From Maribacter sp. MMG018 (GTDB taxonomy: Bacteria; Bacteroidota; Bacteroidia; Flavobacteriales; Flavobacteriaceae), in assembly GCF_018100785.1 (NCBI RefSeq), contig NZ_JAGJEC010000002.1, positions 682,001 to 746,000 of the forward strand: a stretch of DNA of 64,000 nucleotides, given 5' to 3'. The notes under the pieces were generated by a model that worked only from the letters and a program-made list of their open reading frames with translations, did not search any database and was not told the DNA's origin. Below, one piece after another: positions 8,607-16,740 of this stretch. Each line of letters starts with the position of its first letter. Position 1 is the stretch's first letter. The position numbers and the translations under genes were made by a program.

Positions 8607-9947
8607 ATGTATAGTTTATTGTTTAAATCATTTTTTAGAACAAAGATATTTCTGGTAAGCCTGGTTTTATTATTGACCGTAGGCTTGATCAGTATCCTGA
8701 TCGGTAAACAGTACTTGGTCAAACAGGAGAACACCCTTATTGCCGCACAGGAGTTTCAGGAAGAAAGCATAAAGAAAAATGTCATGTACCACAATGACGA
8801 TCTTGGACTGCTCTTGTATTACCTCCGTTTTACCTTGGCAAAGAAACCTTCGAACATTAATGCCGTTTCCATAGGCCAAAGCGATGTAAACCCGCTTTTG
8901 CAAGCGGTCACCATCCGTGGTCTCGAAGGACAGAAATACGACACCGATTTTGAAAATCCATCCTTGTTGATGTCGGGTAACCTAGACTTGGGCTTCGTTG
9001 TCATTTACCTGTTTCCCTTGGTGTTGATCGCCATGACCTTTAATTTGTATTCAGAGGAAAAGGAATGGGGCACGTGGCGTATTTTGGCGGCGCAAACTTC
9101 GGGGAAGGCGGCATTTTTGTATAAAAAGCTCTTTGTTAGGGTGCTGTTTGTCTTTGCCGTTCTAATCCTCCTCATGTTTATGGCGAGTGCCATTCTGCAA
9201 ATACCGATGAACGAAAATTTTTGGGCCCTATTTCTGCAAAGTGTGCTATATCTATTGTTTTGGAGCACTTTGTGTTTTTGGGTGGTCTCCTTTCTCAAGA
9301 GTTCCAGCTTCAATGCCCTGGCCTTGATATCCATTTGGGTGGTGCTTACGATCTTGCTACCCGCAGTGGTGAACAACTATGTCTTGAACAAGTACCAAGT
9401 GCCGGAAGCCTTGGAGGCCATGGTAGAACAGCGCGATGGATATCATGAAAAATGGGATATGGAAAAAAATGTTACGATGGACGGTTTTCTGGAAGCCTAT
9501 CCGCAGTTTAAGAAATACCCCGTTCCCGAGGATGAGTTTTCTTGGATTTGGTATTACGGTATGCAACATATGGGCGATTTAACGGCAAGGGAAACCAGTG
9601 CCGAAATGATGGAAAAGGTAATGCTCCGCAACAAGGTAAGCGAAAAAGTGGCCCTTTTTGTCCCCACGATGCATGCACAGTTAAGCTTTAATAATTTGGC
9701 GGGAACCGATATGGTGAGCCATTTGGGATTCTTAAAAGAACTGACCAAGTATCACGAAAAGCTACGTTTGGACTTTTATACCAAAATTTTTGATAACAAG
9801 CCTGCCGATTCGGTCGATTGGAGCAAGTACAAAGTGGCTTATTATACCGGAAAGCGCAATATAGACTGGGTTTATTTGATGCTTCCGACCTTATTGATTA
9901 CCGTGGTCATTGGCGCCCTTGGTGCCTATAGGCTACGAAAGTTGTAG
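8607..9947 (+). CDS. ABC-2 permease, DUF3526 type
   Basis: 446 residues. Topology mirrors the preceding permease: N-terminal helix, external loop, four helices around residues 130-260 with the coupling motif EEKEWGTWRILAAQTSGK, a second external region of about 170 residues and a C-terminal helix before the basic end YRLRKL. Its ATG follows directly on the stop of the upstream gene (zero spacing), so a heterodimer is expected. It is the last gene of the operon and is followed by a good terminator. Whether the system exports or imports cannot be told from sequence; ABC-2 permeases are normally exporters. Confidence 0.88.
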   Translation: MYSLLFKSFFRTKIFLVSLVLLLTVGLISILIGKQYLVKQENTLIAAQEFQEESIKKNVMYHNDDLGLLLYYLRFTLAKKPSNINAVSIGQSDVNPLLQAVTIRGLEGQKYDTDFENPSLLMSGNLDLGFVVIYLFPLVLIAMTFNLYSEEKEWGTWRILAAQTSGKAAFLYKKLFVRVLFVFAVLILLMFMASAILQIPMNENFWALFLQSVLYLLFWSTLCFWVVSFLKSSSFNALALISIWVVLTILLPAVVNNYVLNKYQVPEALEAMVEQRDGYHEKWDMEKNVTMDGFLEAYPQFKKYPVPEDEFSWIWYYGMQHMGDLTARETSAEMMEKVMLRNKVSEKVALFVPTMHAQLSFNNLAGTDMVSHLGFLKELTKYHEKLRLDFYTKIFDNKPADSVDWSKYKVAYYTGKRNIDWVYLMLPTLLITVVIGALGAYRLRKL

Positions 9948-9954
9948 ATAGAAC

Positions 9955-9987
9955 AGGGCCGGAAGATTTTCCGGTCCTTTTTTTTTT
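9955..9987 (+). terminator. Rho-independent terminator of the ABC/TonB operon
   Basis: A 10-bp stem (9955-9964 with 9969-9978, one G-T pair) closes a 4-nt loop and is followed by about ten T residues. It lies 8 bp after the last permease. Confidence 0.85.
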
Positions 9988-9994
9988 GGACGTA

Positions 9995-10573
9995 CTATTC
10001 CTGGTCTGGCCTATTGTTTTCTTCCAATTTCTTTTTGAGCAATTCTACGTCCAATGATTCCAGTAGACCAATCAGATTGGGAAACCTACCTTGGTGGTAG
10101 CCAAAACGGTCTTCTGTAAATTCGGCAATGGCCCGCTCCTTGGCCCAGTTATCGAAAACCATTCTATAGGCCGCAACGATGGCACCGGTTCTATCGGAAC
10201 CATGCCAGCAATGGACAAGAACGGGTTTCTCTGCCTGTTGTATAAGGGACAAGGCCTTAAAAATATCCGCTTCGTCCAATTTGGAGGCTTTTAAGGGGAT
10301 ACGATCTAAATGCAGGTCGCTGTCCTTTAGTTTCTTTTCATCCGTTTTTTGGCGCCTGAGGTTCAGTATCGATTGTATGCCCATGGCCTCAAGCTCTCTC
10401 ATTCCTTTTTTTGAGGGTTGCTCCGATCGGTATAAGCCATCACTTACCTGGTATAAATTATGAAAGTGATCGGAAGCTATTTTTTCCGACGCTCCCTCTT
10501 GAAGCGCTTTGTTGGGCAAGGAAAATGCCAATGATATCAGTGAAAGGGAGATAAAAGCGAATAATTTATGCAT
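9995..10573 (-). CDS. exported dual-specificity/tyrosine phosphatase-like protein
   Basis: 192 residues from the ATG at 10573, chosen because it places a clean signal peptide (MHKLFAFISLSLISLAFS) at the N-terminus; the longer frame adds 21 residues. The cysteine-phosphatase signature HCWHGSDRTG is at residues 121-130 (nucleophile Cys122, Arg128), and an upstream Asp region (DLHLDRIPLKASKLDEAD) could supply the general acid. This is the DSP/PTP-like fold of small bacterial phosphatases. Being exported, the substrate is probably periplasmic, for example a phosphorylated lipid or glycan; this is inference. A candidate promoter box lies at 10594-10601. Confidence 0.82.
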   Translation of the reverse strand: MHKLFAFISLSLISLAFSLPNKALQEGASEKIASDHFHNLYQVSDGLYRSEQPSKKGMRELEAMGIQSILNLRRQKTDEKKLKDSDLHLDRIPLKASKLDEADIFKALSLIQQAEKPVLVHCWHGSDRTGAIVAAYRMVFDNWAKERAIAEFTEDRFGYHQGRFPNLIGLLESLDVELLKKKLEENNRPDQE

Positions 10574-10593
10574 TGTGCTATTCAATAGAAACA

Positions 10594-10601
10594 CAAAGAT
10601 A
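10594..10601 (-). promoter_or_regulatory. candidate -7 box TATCTTTG for the phosphatase gene
   Basis: TATCTTTG on the minus strand fits TAnnTTTG and lies 20 bp upstream of the chosen ATG at 10573. This short leader also supports that start over the longer frame. No clear -33 element. Confidence 0.45.
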
Positions 10602-10664
10602 GGCAAGCTAGGAGGATTTAATTTAAACCCATACACCTATTTTTGATGCTCCCCCATGGTCTTT

Positions 10665-10699
10665 TACAAAAAATCAGGCCCCAATATTAATTTAGGGCC
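10665..10699 (-). terminator. terminator of the acyltransferase gene
   Basis: On the minus strand, a GGCCC/GGGCC stem (10695-10699 with 10677-10681) closes a 13-nt AT-rich loop and is followed by a T-rich run (A6 on the plus strand, 10668-10673). Confidence 0.6.
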
Positions 10700-10716
10700 G
10701 GATCTCAATAGGTCTA

Positions 10717-11817
10717 TTATATGGCCTCTTTGGCCGCAGGACTCCCGAGCAAGTTGTTGGCCTTTTTGGACTTTTCCATCCGTAGTCCAAATAAGGGGCG
10801 TAAAACCCCAATCCTTCGGATCAAAAACTCGTAGAGGACAAAGCAGACCGTAAACGTAAAAACGGTAACGGCAATGAACTGTACTATCGGATGTATATTC
10901 AAGGGCAATAGCAACCAAGCCCCCAAATACAGCACGAACATATGGATGATATATACCGGGTAGGCCGCCTTGCTCAAATAGGCCAACAGTCGGCTGGGCC
11001 TGTTAAGGTATTGGAAGAAGAGTCCGAAAATGCCGAATATCCAACAGATAGATTCCAAGGCCATTAAATAGCCGGGGGCTTCCATAGCATATTCGATATA
11101 GCGTAGGGCATAGAGTGCGGTCGCGATGGCCAAATAGGCCCATTTCCATTTTTTCAGGGTATTCCAAAACGCACTTCCGATATAAACGAACAGGTATCCA
11201 AAAAAGAAGGCCAGAGCCCCTAAAAAGAAACCGTGCCAGGTTTCGGCATAGAGAGAGTAGATCTGCGGCTTTACCCAAATCGCCTCCAGCACAAAGAAAA
11301 GGGAGACGGTCAAAGGTCCGACCGCGGTACCCATCAACTTTTCCAATAGTTTTTTAAGTCTTGCCCCATGATGTTTCAATACAAGAAAAACAGGTAGAAA
11401 AATAAGGACATACGCGAAAATATTGCCCAAAAACCATAGATGGCCCGTATGGGGATAGTAACTCAAAGGTTGTTTGTAGAACGCTTGAAAAAGATACATG
11501 TGCAGGGGCGAAATGGCCACGATACCGAACAGGAAAGGCACAAGGATCCGTTGGCTACGTTCTCCGATCAGTTGTTTCCAGTTGCGCTTCCGCATGGCGA
11601 AAAAGAGTCCCATTCCCGATACAAAAAATAGAATGGGAATGCGCCATACATTTAGCATGGTCATGGGAATCCACAATCCCTCAAGTGCATTTTCGCTGCG
11701 CACGAAGCCAACGAACATGGCCCAGGGCTGAAAAACGATGGCTATATGGTAGATCAATAACAAGGCTATGGCGATTACCCGTAGCCAGTCTATATCGTAA
11801 CGTCGAACTGTTTTCAT
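10717..11817 (-). CDS. acyltransferase family 3 (OpgC/MdoC-like) membrane protein
   Basis: 366 residues with about ten hydrophobic segments. The N-terminal RRYDIDWLRVIAIALLLIYHIAI, with Asp-His in the first helix, is the hallmark of acyltransferase-3 membrane enzymes, and FFVSGMGLFFAMRKRNW follows as the second conserved block. Such enzymes O-acylate exported glycans or lipids; OpgC succinylates periplasmic glucans. No glycan genes lie next to it, so the acceptor is unknown. It is downstream of an ankyrin lipoprotein gene on the same strand with a 27-bp gap and could be co-transcribed with it. Confidence 0.88.
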   Translation of the reverse strand: MKTVRRYDIDWLRVIAIALLLIYHIAIVFQPWAMFVGFVRSENALEGLWIPMTMLNVWRIPILFFVSGMGLFFAMRKRNWKQLIGERSQRILVPFLFGIVAISPLHMYLFQAFYKQPLSYYPHTGHLWFLGNIFAYVLIFLPVFLVLKHHGARLKKLLEKLMGTAVGPLTVSLFFVLEAIWVKPQIYSLYAETWHGFFLGALAFFFGYLFVYIGSAFWNTLKKWKWAYLAIATALYALRYIEYAMEAPGYLMALESICWIFGIFGLFFQYLNRPSRLLAYLSKAAYPVYIIHMFVLYLGAWLLLPLNIHPIVQFIAVTVFTFTVCFVLYEFLIRRIGVLRPLFGLRMEKSKKANNLLGSPAAKEAI

Positions 11818-11844
11818 GACTGTCGTTTTTTTAATTGTTATTTA

Positions 11845-12432
11845 TTATTGTAGCATTATGGCGATAACGGGACGAGCCTTTTCAACCTCTGCCAAGTTTA
11901 AATCCAATCCAATAGGCCCCAATTGCTGTTGCATCATTTCATAAATGGGCTTCATGTCCTCAAAAGGTCCGGAAACAGATTCCCGGGCGGTGGCCCCATA
12001 GTTATTCTTTACCGTTTTGTCGGCCTTGGCATCTATAAGTAATTGTACTAGTTCTACCCTGCCAAAAAATGCGGCTACGTGAAGGGCGGTGGAGCCGTCG
12101 TTGTTTTTTACTTCCAGATCGGCACCGGCATCGATAAGGGCCGCGGCAATCTCGGACTTATCAAAAGTTATCGCCGACATTAGAGGAGTAGCACCACTTA
12201 GGGCATCTTTTTCGTTAAGGTCGGTGCCGGCTTCGATATGCTGTTTAACGGCTTCGAGGTTACCGGTTACCACCGCTTGTGTTAGGGGAATCTCTGGTGC
12301 ACTTACTTCGGTATTGGCCATGGCTTGGTCGTTGGTCTTCTGCTTTTGTTGTCCACAGGCAGTTAAGCACAAGGCCATAACAAGTAATACATAACTCATT
12401 TGTTTTAAAGAATTGTTTTTTGATGTTTTCAT
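11845..12432 (-). CDS. ankyrin-repeat lipoprotein
   Basis: 195 residues. Signal peptide with lipobox LTACG (Cys26). Three ankyrin repeats follow: residues about 52-80 (AVVTGNLEAVKQHIEAGTDLNEKD), 81-113 (SGATPLMSAITFDKSEIAAALIDAGADLEVKN) and 114-146 (GSTALHVAAFFGRVELVQLLIDAKADKTVKN). Ankyrin repeats bind proteins; as a lipoprotein it would act in the periplasm or at the outer membrane. It is divergent from the AraC-TPR regulator at 12646, and the 213-bp gap holds tandem operator-like repeats that might control both. Confidence 0.85.
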   Translation of the reverse strand: MKTSKNNSLKQMSYVLLVMALCLTACGQQKQKTNDQAMANTEVSAPEIPLTQAVVTGNLEAVKQHIEAGTDLNEKDALSGATPLMSAITFDKSEIAAALIDAGADLEVKNNDGSTALHVAAFFGRVELVQLLIDAKADKTVKNNYGATARESVSGPFEDMKPIYEMMQQQLGPIGLDLNLAEVEKARPVIAIMLQ

Positions 12433-12537
12433 GATTTAAGTTTTAATAATTTATTTGATATCCCAAAGGTCCCCAGAACGTTGACGCAGCACTAATTACC
12501 TATGGGGCAATCTATATAAGCCTTGCGGAGATGATAA

Positions 12538-12570
12538 AAATTATGGTGCAGGCATATAAATTATGACGCA
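12538..12570 (+). promoter_or_regulatory. tandem direct repeat, candidate AraC-type operator
   Basis: The 13-mer AAATTATGGTGCA (12538-12550) recurs as AAATTATGACGCA (12558-12570), 11 of 13 identical, with a 20-bp period, i.e. two helical turns as in AraC-family operators. Two weaker GCA-ended copies sit in phase upstream (ending 12488 and 12509). It lies 33 bp before the -7 box of the AraC-TPR gene, suggesting autoregulation. Confidence 0.5.
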
Positions 12571-12603
12571 ACTCCCCTATTTTTATCTTGGGGAGTATTC
12601 ATT

Positions 12604-12611
12604 TATATTTG
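12604..12611 (+). promoter_or_regulatory. candidate -7 box TATATTTG for the AraC-TPR regulator
   Basis: TATATTTG matches TAnnTTTG and lies 34 bp upstream of the ATG at 12646. No good -33 box is present, which would fit activation by a factor bound to the repeats at 12538-12570. Confidence 0.5.
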
Positions 12612-12645
12612 TTAAAACCATTGGGCAGCCACCAAAAAAAACACC

Positions 12646-14736
12646 ATGCCGAACCCGTCAAAAGGAAGTCCGTTTACCGAGCAGGCCGAAGCCTTGATCC
12701 TAGCCCATTTAAGCGATGAGCACTTTGGGGTATCGGAACTGGCCGGGGCCATGCACATGAGCCGTTCCAACCTTTTGCGGAAATGTAAAAAGCAGACCCA
12801 GCTTTCGGCGAGTCAGTTTATTCGGCAGGTTCGCCTAAAGCAGGCCATGGAGCTTTTAAAGGATTCTGATCTTACGGTTTCGGAGGTTTCTTATCGCGTG
12901 GGTTTTGGTAGCACTTCCTATTTTATTAAATGTTTTAGGGAACATTATGGGTATCCGCCCGGTGAAACGGGAAAACAGGTTGAGAAGGAGATGGAAGAAA
13001 CTAAGCCCATTGTTCCCAACGAAGCCACAGTAGAAACCCTTCCTTTTCCAAAACGCTATCAATGGCCCTTGGCGGTAGTGTTTTTGTTGTTGCTAATAGG
13101 GGTTTTTATTTGGAAGCCCTTCTCCCCTGCTTCAAAGGCTTCCGAGAAATCCGATATTGAAAAGTCTATAGCCGTGCTTCCCTTTAAAAATGAAAGCAAC
13201 GACGCCACCAACCTATATTTTGTAAACGGTTTGATGGAAGCGGCCTTAGGCAACCTTCAAAAAATTGAGGATTTAAGGGTCATCAGCCGTACTTCTGTAG
13301 AAAAATACAGGAACTCCGACAAGAACATACAGGAAATTGCGACCGATCTGGGTGTCAATTATATTGTGGAGGGAAGTGGACAGAAAGTGGGCGATCAGGT
13401 GCTGTTGAACATACAGTTGATAGATGCCGCTACCGATTCGCGTATTTGGGGACAGCAATATACCCACGAGGTGTTGGATATCTTTGCCCTACAAAACGAA
13501 GTGGCGAAGAAGATAGCCCATGCCGTTGAGGCCAATGTGACTCCATCCGAATTGGAGCAGATAGACAAAAAACCTACCGATAACCTAGTGGCCTATGATT
13601 ACTACCTCAAGGCACAAGGGCCATTTTTGTTGAGAACGGAAGAAGGATTGCAAGAAGCTATTCCATTATTTGAAAAAGCCCTGGAAGAGGATGCCGAATT
13701 TGCCTTGGTCTATGCCGATCTGGCCATTGCCTATTATTATTTGGACCTGTTCAAAAAGGAGAAAAAATACACGGAACAAATTAATAATTATGCCGATAAG
13801 GCCCTACTCTACGACCCTAAGCTTGCCGAGAGCCTTATGGCCAAAGCCCTTTACTATCAACATACCGGCGATTATCGTTTGGCTGTGCCCCATCTTCAAA
13901 AGGCCTTGGAATACAATCCCAATTCTTCACCGGTAGTGCAAATGTTGGCGCTTTTGTATTCCAATTTTATACCCGATACCGGAAAATACTTGGAGTATGC
14001 CTTAAAGGGGGTACAATTGGATATTGGGGCCAATGATTCCGTTGGAAAAAGTTATATCTATCTGAATTTGAGCAATGCCCTTATCCAATCGGGATTTACG
14101 GATGAAGCGTTCAATTATATTGAAAAATCATTGCAGTTCAATCCCCAAAATTACTATGCACCTTATGTAAAGGCCTATATTTTGTACGCCAAGGATAGGG
14201 ATCTACAACAAACCCTTATCCGTATTAAAAAGGAACTGCAAAAAGACACCACCCGTTTGGATCTTTTACAGGAAACCGCCAAGTTGCATTATTTTAAAAA
14301 GGAATACGATAGCGCCTATACGTATTACAAACGTTTTGATGACATACGAAAAAAGAGAAACCTGTACTTGTATCCTCAGGAGGATATAAAAATTGGTCTG
14401 GTGTACGAAAAAATGGGTTTTGATCAAGAGGCCGAACGCTTGTTCGAATCGTATGCGGATTATTGTAGGCAAGACCAATCGATCTACAAACCGGCCAGTA
14501 CGGCCGTGATGTATGCCAATGAGGGAAAATTGGATCTGGCCATAGCGCAATTAAAGGAATTTGCCACAAAGAACCATTTTCAGTACTGGATTCTGTTGTT
14601 CATGAAATTGGATCCGGCCATGGAGCCTTTGCGGAAACACCCCGAATTTGAGTCCGTGACACAAAAAATCGAGGACCGGTTTTGGGAAAACCACCACCGA
14701 CTTCAAGAAACCTTGGAGGAGAAGGATTTGCTTTAG
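12646..14736 (+). CDS. AraC HTH - TM - TolB/FlgO-like - TPR regulator
   Basis: 696 residues. AraC-type double HTH at residues about 12-105 (VSELAGAMHMSRSNLLRKCKK and VSEVSYRVGFGSTSYFIKCF). One membrane helix follows at 140-157. Residues 172-300 (SIAVLPFKNESNDATNLYFVNGLMEAALGNL...VNYIVEGSG) form the FlgO/TolB-N-like domain found after cyclase or HTH domains in signalling proteins, and the rest is TPR repeats to the end. The layout puts DNA binding in the cytoplasm and the TPR sensor across the membrane, so it is a one-component trans-membrane regulator. It probably controls itself or the divergent lipoprotein. Unlike hybrid two-component proteins it has no kinase. Confidence 0.87.
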   Translation: MPNPSKGSPFTEQAEALILAHLSDEHFGVSELAGAMHMSRSNLLRKCKKQTQLSASQFIRQVRLKQAMELLKDSDLTVSEVSYRVGFGSTSYFIKCFREHYGYPPGETGKQVEKEMEETKPIVPNEATVETLPFPKRYQWPLAVVFLLLLIGVFIWKPFSPASKASEKSDIEKSIAVLPFKNESNDATNLYFVNGLMEAALGNLQKIEDLRVISRTSVEKYRNSDKNIQEIATDLGVNYIVEGSGQKVGDQVLLNIQLIDAATDSRIWGQQYTHEVLDIFALQNEVAKKIAHAVEANVTPSELEQIDKKPTDNLVAYDYYLKAQGPFLLRTEEGLQEAIPLFEKALEEDAEFALVYADLAIAYYYLDLFKKEKKYTEQINNYADKALLYDPKLAESLMAKALYYQHTGDYRLAVPHLQKALEYNPNSSPVVQMLALLYSNFIPDTGKYLEYALKGVQLDIGANDSVGKSYIYLNLSNALIQSGFTDEAFNYIEKSLQFNPQNYYAPYVKAYILYAKDRDLQQTLIRIKKELQKDTTRLDLLQETAKLHYFKKEYDSAYTYYKRFDDIRKKRNLYLYPQEDIKIGLVYEKMGFDQEAERLFESYADYCRQDQSIYKPASTAVMYANEGKLDLAIAQLKEFATKNHFQYWILLFMKLDPAMEPLRKHPEFESVTQKIEDRFWENHHRLQETLEEKDLL

Positions 14737-14906
14737 GCCATAATCAGGGTTTTCCGTCGTACAAATCATTAACTCTTTATAATTTGGTGAGATTCCAAGT
14801 TGTTATTTCTTTTTTCTTATTCTTTGGAGGGCTCTAGGTTTCTTGGCAAACGGCGGTATCTACCTTTTCTCCGCTGGGTTTGTAATTTGACCAGAACGGT
14901 GATACG

Positions 14907-15026
14907 ATGATAATATTTGTGTTTTTAATGATGGCCCTTCTGGTTATGGGTTTAGTATGGATTTTGTGTACAAAACACCATAAGAAAAACAAGGTAAATA
15001 AGATGAACACAATAAGTGATTATTAG
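14907..15026 (+). CDS. candidate 39-residue single-helix membrane peptide
   Basis: ATG at 14907, TAG at 15024-15026. The peptide begins MIIFVFLMMALLVMGLVWIL, one hydrophobic helix, followed by a very basic stretch (TKHHKKNKVNKM). The positive-inside rule predicts the N-terminus out and the tail in the cytoplasm. There is no obvious homologue and no strong Shine-Dalgarno sequence, but Bacteroidota rarely need one. The hydrophobic-then-basic pattern is better than chance for a random ORF. It ends about 127 bp before the promoter of the transporter, so it is not the riboswitch-regulated gene itself. Confidence 0.35.
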   Translation: MIIFVFLMMALLVMGLVWILCTKHHKKNKVNKMNTISDY

Positions 15027-15152
15027 TAAATATTTTAGGTGGTATGGTAACTGATCTTTTTTTCTACTGTTAAGATTTACGGATCGATGAAATAAATAGA
15101 AACAAAGACTCGGAATTAACTTTTTTTTATAAAGAGAGATGGTTTTATACCT

Positions 15153-15160
15153 TACTTTTG
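15153..15160 (+). promoter_or_regulatory. candidate -7 box TACTTTTG upstream of the RNA element
   Basis: TACTTTTG fits TAnnTTTG. Transcription would start near 15166, about 10 nt before the first base of the SAM-I-like element, which is the expected spacing for a leader riboswitch. Confidence 0.5.
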
Positions 15161-15175
15161 CCGGCTTAAAAATAA

Positions 15176-15251
15176 TATCAAGAATCTCAGAAAAGGAGAT
15201 AGCAACCTGCAATAACAAGCAAGGTGCTAAATAGATAGGCCAATTCGTTGG
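15176..15251 (+). ncRNA. compact SAM-I-clan-like riboswitch candidate
   Basis: The strand carries, in order, the conserved SAM-I core blocks ATCAAGA (15177-15183), AGCAACC (15201-15207) and AAGGTGCTAAAT (15221-15232), closed by TATC/GATA (15176-15179 with 15234-15237) as P1. Between the first two blocks stands only a 5-bp hairpin (15184-15188 with 15196-15200) instead of the usual kink-turn P2, and P3 is TGC/GCA with an 8-nt loop. A CCAA-TTCG-TTGG hairpin (15240-15251) follows in place of P4 or as part of the expression platform. It resembles the SAM-I/IV variants, which lack the kink-turn. It precedes a NhaC-family gene, a family that includes the proposed methionine transporter MetT. Confidence 0.65.
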
Positions 15252-15315
15252 AACAAATGTTAACCCATACGTCCTAGTATTTGCTGCTATTTCCTTTTTT
15301 TATGAAACTATTGAA

Positions 15316-16629
15316 ATGGCAGTTACAACCAAGATTATCCCTAAGTTTTCGGCGTTAATACCCCTTTTTGTCTTTGTTTTTACATTTTTGGGTGTTGGTA
15401 TCCATCAAAACGATTTTTATGCCCTGCCCGCTCCTATTGCTGTTATAGCGGGGATTGTTGTGGCGTTTTTGATGTTTGGACAAACTATAGAAACAAAAAT
15501 AAGAACCTTTTTAAAAGGCTGTGGTGACGAGAAGATATTGACCATGTGCCTGATCTATCTGCTGGCCGGGGCCTTTGCCGCCATTACCAGCAAAACCGGA
15601 AGTGTGGATGCGATCGTTAATATGGGATTGGATTTTATCGCCCTCCGGTATATCTATGTCGGAATCTTTGTGATTGCAGGGTTTTTATCGGTCTCTACAG
15701 GTACCTCGGTGGGGGCCATTGTGGCCTTGGCCCCTATTGTAGTCGGCTTTGCCGATGAGAGCAGTGCCGATTTGGCCCTTTTGTGCGGAGCCTTGTTGGG
15801 TGGTAGCATGTTCGGAGACAATTTATCGGTGATCTCCGATACGACCATTGCCGCGACCCAATCGTTAGGTTGCAAGATGAGCGATAAGTTTAAACAGAAT
15901 ATCAAGATTGCATTGCCAGCGGCCCTGTTTACCATGGGCATTTTACTCTTTCAAGGTTGGGACCTCGCATCTGTCGGAACGGAAACGGTTGCATATAGCT
16001 ATTCGGTATTAAAAATACTGCCCTATGTTTTAGTTATTGTTCTCTCCATTGCGGGTGTCAACGTATTTGTAACCTTGTTGTTGGGGTCGGTTTCGGCGGT
16101 ATTCTTGGGAATTTTTTCTGGAGATTTTACGTTTATGGAATCGACCCGAATCGCCTATACCGGGTTTACCAACATGACGGAAATTTTTCTATTGTCATTA
16201 TTAACAGGAGGTTTGGCCGCCTTAGTGGAAAGAAATGGCGGTATCGATTATATTTTGGTCAACATAAAAAAACGCATCAAAAGCAAGAAAACGGCGCAGT
16301 TGGGCATTGCGACCTTGGTGGGCACTACCAATATGGCCATTGCCAACAATACCGTGTCTATCATCATTGCCGGGCCCATTGCCAAGATCATAAATGATGA
16401 TTATGGTTTAGACAATAAGAATACGGCTTCTATTCTGGATATTTTTGCCTGTATTTCGCAAGGATTATTGCCCTACGGAGCACAGGTATTGATGATTTTG
16501 AGTTTTTCAAAAGGTAGAATAGACTATCTGGATCTAGTGTTCAATACTTGGTATCTGTTGCTATTGCTCATCTATACATTGATATACATAAATTTCAGCT
16601 CTATATGGAATAAATGTATTAAAAGATAG
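15316..16629 (+). CDS. NhaC-family transporter, possibly methionine transporter MetT-like
   Basis: 437 residues, about eleven to twelve membrane helices. The block GDNLSVISDTTIAATQSLGC (about residues 168-187) corresponds to the GDxxSPxSDTT signature of NhaC-superfamily antiporters, and a later GTTNMAIANNTVSIIIAGPIA block matches the second half of the fold. NhaC proteins are usually described as Na+/H+ antiporters, but one branch, MetT, was proposed as a methionine transporter because it sits behind SAM riboswitches. The SAM-I-like element directly upstream favours the MetT role here. The start at 15316 is used; an ATG 14 bp upstream is in another frame. Confidence 0.85.
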   Translation: MAVTTKIIPKFSALIPLFVFVFTFLGVGIHQNDFYALPAPIAVIAGIVVAFLMFGQTIETKIRTFLKGCGDEKILTMCLIYLLAGAFAAITSKTGSVDAIVNMGLDFIALRYIYVGIFVIAGFLSVSTGTSVGAIVALAPIVVGFADESSADLALLCGALLGGSMFGDNLSVISDTTIAATQSLGCKMSDKFKQNIKIALPAALFTMGILLFQGWDLASVGTETVAYSYSVLKILPYVLVIVLSIAGVNVFVTLLLGSVSAVFLGIFSGDFTFMESTRIAYTGFTNMTEIFLLSLLTGGLAALVERNGGIDYILVNIKKRIKSKKTAQLGIATLVGTTNMAIANNTVSIIIAGPIAKIINDDYGLDNKNTASILDIFACISQGLLPYGAQVLMILSFSKGRIDYLDLVFNTWYLLLLLIYTLIYINFSSIWNKCIKR

Positions 16630-16691
16630 TTATAGTCTAATATTCATACTTATGTTTTGCAAATATTTTCCAATGTTAAAAAGAGAATGCA

Positions 16692-16724
16692 TTTGCGAGA
16701 AATTTCTTTTTAAAAGTATCTTTG
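16692..16724 (+). promoter_or_regulatory. promoter of the beta-barrel protein gene
   Basis: TTTG (16692-16695) and TATCTTTG (16717-16724) are separated by 21 bp, matching the Bacteroidota -33/-7 promoter TTTG-N19-21-TAnnTTTG. Transcription would begin near 16731, giving a leader of about 138 nt. Confidence 0.7.
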
Positions 16725-16740
16725 CGATCCCAAATTAATC

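Larger units (their letters stand above)
14737..15315. other. 579-bp interval between AraC-TPR regulator and NhaC-type transporter
   Basis: No long gene lies here. It holds a 39-codon candidate ORF (14907-15026), a candidate -7 box (15153-15160) and a SAM-I-like RNA element (about 15176-15251), each entered separately. The remaining AT-rich sequence shows no further recognisable feature; no tRNA cloverleaf was found. Confidence 0.8.

Noticed and set aside
14952..15218. 88-codon minus-strand ORF opposite the riboswitch region
   Set aside because: It overlaps the promoter, the SAM-I-like element and the small plus-strand ORF, and its sequence shows no protein motif.
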